Source of the DNA: Eublepharis macularius
Lineage: Eukaryota; Chordata; Lepidosauria; Squamata; Eublepharidae
DNA: 64,000 bases
Assembly: GCF_028583425.1 (NCBI RefSeq)
Contig: NC_072791.1
Span: forward strand, 15,891,868 to 15,955,867
Direction: 5' to 3'
Part shown: piece by piece, positions 62,516-64,000 of the stretch
Layout of the letters: every line of letters begins with the position of its first letter
Numbering within the stretch: the stretch's first letter is position 1
Position numbers and translations under genes: made by a program
Notes under the pieces: model-generated
What the model was told of the DNA's origin: nothing
What the model saw: only the letters and a program-made list of their open reading frames with translations
The model's database searches: none

Positions 62516-63054
62516 CTCTTGTTTACCCTCTACTGGCGTTGTGGGCTACGAGATAGTAAAAGAAGAGAGGCTGCCTTGTGCATTGGGGATGAGGGACAAG
62601 ATAGTGGTTGGCTGTGGATTTGTGCATGTGTATTAGATGTTGCTCTGGGGGTAGCTGGGACAGCAACACAATGCTGCAGATTTTCTGGGCAAATCCCCTA
62701 GGTTGTGCAGTGGAGTGGGCACCAAGAGTGTAAGGTATTAGGATTATATTTGTTTCCCATCCTGGATGTGCGTGGTGAGATGTTCTCTCCCCCCCCCCCA
62801 TCTCTGATCCTCACAACAGTCTTGTGAGGTTAGACTGGGGGGAAAGAGCGCAACGTCAGCCACCAAGACAATACGAAACCCATGAAATGCAGTAGTCAGT
62901 TAAAAACAGTAAAATCAATATATGCCATAGAAATCAATAAAAATTAGCGCAAAATCCTATATTTTACTAGTGCCACTCACCTGACATTCCATTTCCTTTC
63001 TTCCAGAAAAGGCAGCTGTTCAAAATTACCTGGAATGCCTCCAGGGAAGCTGCT
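62516..63054. other. BRF1 intron 1, unassigned
   Basis: A MIR-like tail (ATCCTCACAACAGTCTTGTGAGG) lies near 62808-62830 after a poly-C run. No second BRF1 exon recognised. Confidence 0.4.
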
Positions 63055-63550
63055 TGTTGTTGTTGTTGTTGTTATTATTGTTGTTGTTAGTCCGCCCTCC
63101 TCACTGAAATCCAAGTTGGATTACACAATACAAATGAAAATACAATATAATCAACAGCCAGGGCATTCACTGAGCAGAGTACAATAATAAACAGTTAGGA
63201 CATTCAGAAACTGATACAATAGGGTATGGTAGCAGGAAATTTGAAAACAAGCATAAAGCCAAAGGACAGAGATCAAATCTTTCTAAACCAAGCATAACTA
63301 ATTTACATGGTATGTTTAGCAATGTGGAAACTCCCTAGTAGGCGCTTATTTGTCTCAAATTCAGCAAGAGGGAGTTCCAAGTCTGAGGACAGTAGTCGAA
63401 AAAGACCCCCCCCCCGCCCCCCCGGGTGGCCACTAGCCAGAGCTCTATTAGGGTTCATTTCTGGAGGAAGGCTCCGTGGGCTGACCTCGGGTCTGAGGTA
63501 TTCTGGCCCTAAGCCATTTAGGGCTTTAAAGGTCAAAATCGGCACCTTGT
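63055..63550 (-). mobile_element. L2/CR1-clade LINE 3' end with (TTG)n
   Basis: Minus strand gives ILTFKALNGLGPEYL near 63545-63500. The tail TCCGCCCTCCTCACTGAAATCC follows a TTG/TTA microsatellite (63055-63089). A poly-C run at 63408-63421 interrupts it. Confidence 0.78.
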
Positions 63551-63574
63551 CTTAAGCCTGGAAACCGATTTCCT

Positions 63575-64000
63575 TCCTTCCTTTACAGTCCATCTTTCTT
63601 GTTGAAACTCAAGATGAATCATGCAAATGAAAACAGTGCAATAGAAACAGCACAATGCGCTCAGTAAAACGATGCAGAAAAAATGGATTACAAAATTGGG
63701 AAATGCACTAGAAAACTGTATAGTACGTATAATACAGTATAATATATAGAATGAATGAATAATGCATTGAAGACTGCTTAAAATTCCATTGGCGATAAAT
63801 ACAGTCCTGTTCTGTTTAGAAAAATGCCCTCCTGAACAATTCTGTTTTACACGAGCTGTGACAGAAACACGGATGCCTTCTTGACCTTATCAGGTAGGCT
63901 GTCCCACCAGGTGGGTGCCACAACTGAAAAAGCACAGCTACCTGGCTTAATACAGTCACTCCAGGGGGTGCCCACAAGGACCCTAGTTGCTGCATTTTGA
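63575..64000 (-). mobile_element. L2/CR1-clade LINE 3' end, runs off the window
   Basis: TTGTTGAAACTCAAGATGAATC tail and GTCCCACCAGGTGGGTGCC (compare GTTCCACCAGGTGGGAGCC at 59819-59837), minus-strand orientation. Confidence 0.7.

Overview
The window is vertebrate nuclear DNA, most likely from a squamate reptile. The evidence is a tRNA-headed SINE whose 3' end (read on the minus strand) finishes in GGGGACTACCTTTACCTTT, the Bov-B-type tail of Sauria SINEs; 5S-rRNA-headed SINEs; CR1, L2-like and L1 LINE fragments; and large repeat-filled introns. Species cannot be fixed from the sequence alone; gecko-like is only a guess. No bacterial, plasmid or CRISPR signal is present.

Two protein-coding genes are supported, both on the plus strand. 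The first covers positions 3165-40083: six phase-compatible exons (67, 141, 43, 197, 195 and 244 nt to the stop) giving the C-terminal ~294 residues of a protein that I assign, from memory of the family, to PPP1R36 (protein phosphatase 1 regulatory subunit 36). Its 5' exons lie upstream of the window. The second starts at 61370 inside a CpG island: exon 1 of BRF1 (TFIIIB subunit), with the N-terminal zinc ribbon and a clean splice donor after 61559. The remainder of BRF1 is downstream of the window.

Almost everything else is mobile DNA. Many pieces can be delimited by target-site duplications (TSDs) read directly: six copies of one hAT-type MITE (8-bp TSDs), two further hAT-type MITEs with perfect 8-bp TSDs, a family ending in AGGGTTGCC, three solo LTRs (4-5 bp TSDs), palindromic MITEs, tRNA-derived, MIR-like and 5S-derived SINEs, and decayed LINEs. 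Several are nested, which gives a relative chronology.

The most unusual element class is a set of at least eight fold-back (inverted-repeat) retroposons. Each consists of two opposed copies of a short sequence, and each is flanked by a duplication of 8-14 bp such as target-primed reverse transcription leaves. Two of them share the same non-palindromic loop, implying that the hairpin itself moved. The arms carry a recurring hammerhead-ribozyme-like core (CTGANGA, stem-loop, GAAA), as seen in Penelope-like elements. I regard this as the best candidate for an undescribed system. Other points of interest are an 80-bp perfect palindrome without spacer, a ~42-bp minisatellite in BRF1 intron 1, the PPP1R36-BRF1 adjacency, and repeats abutting the BRF1 CpG island.
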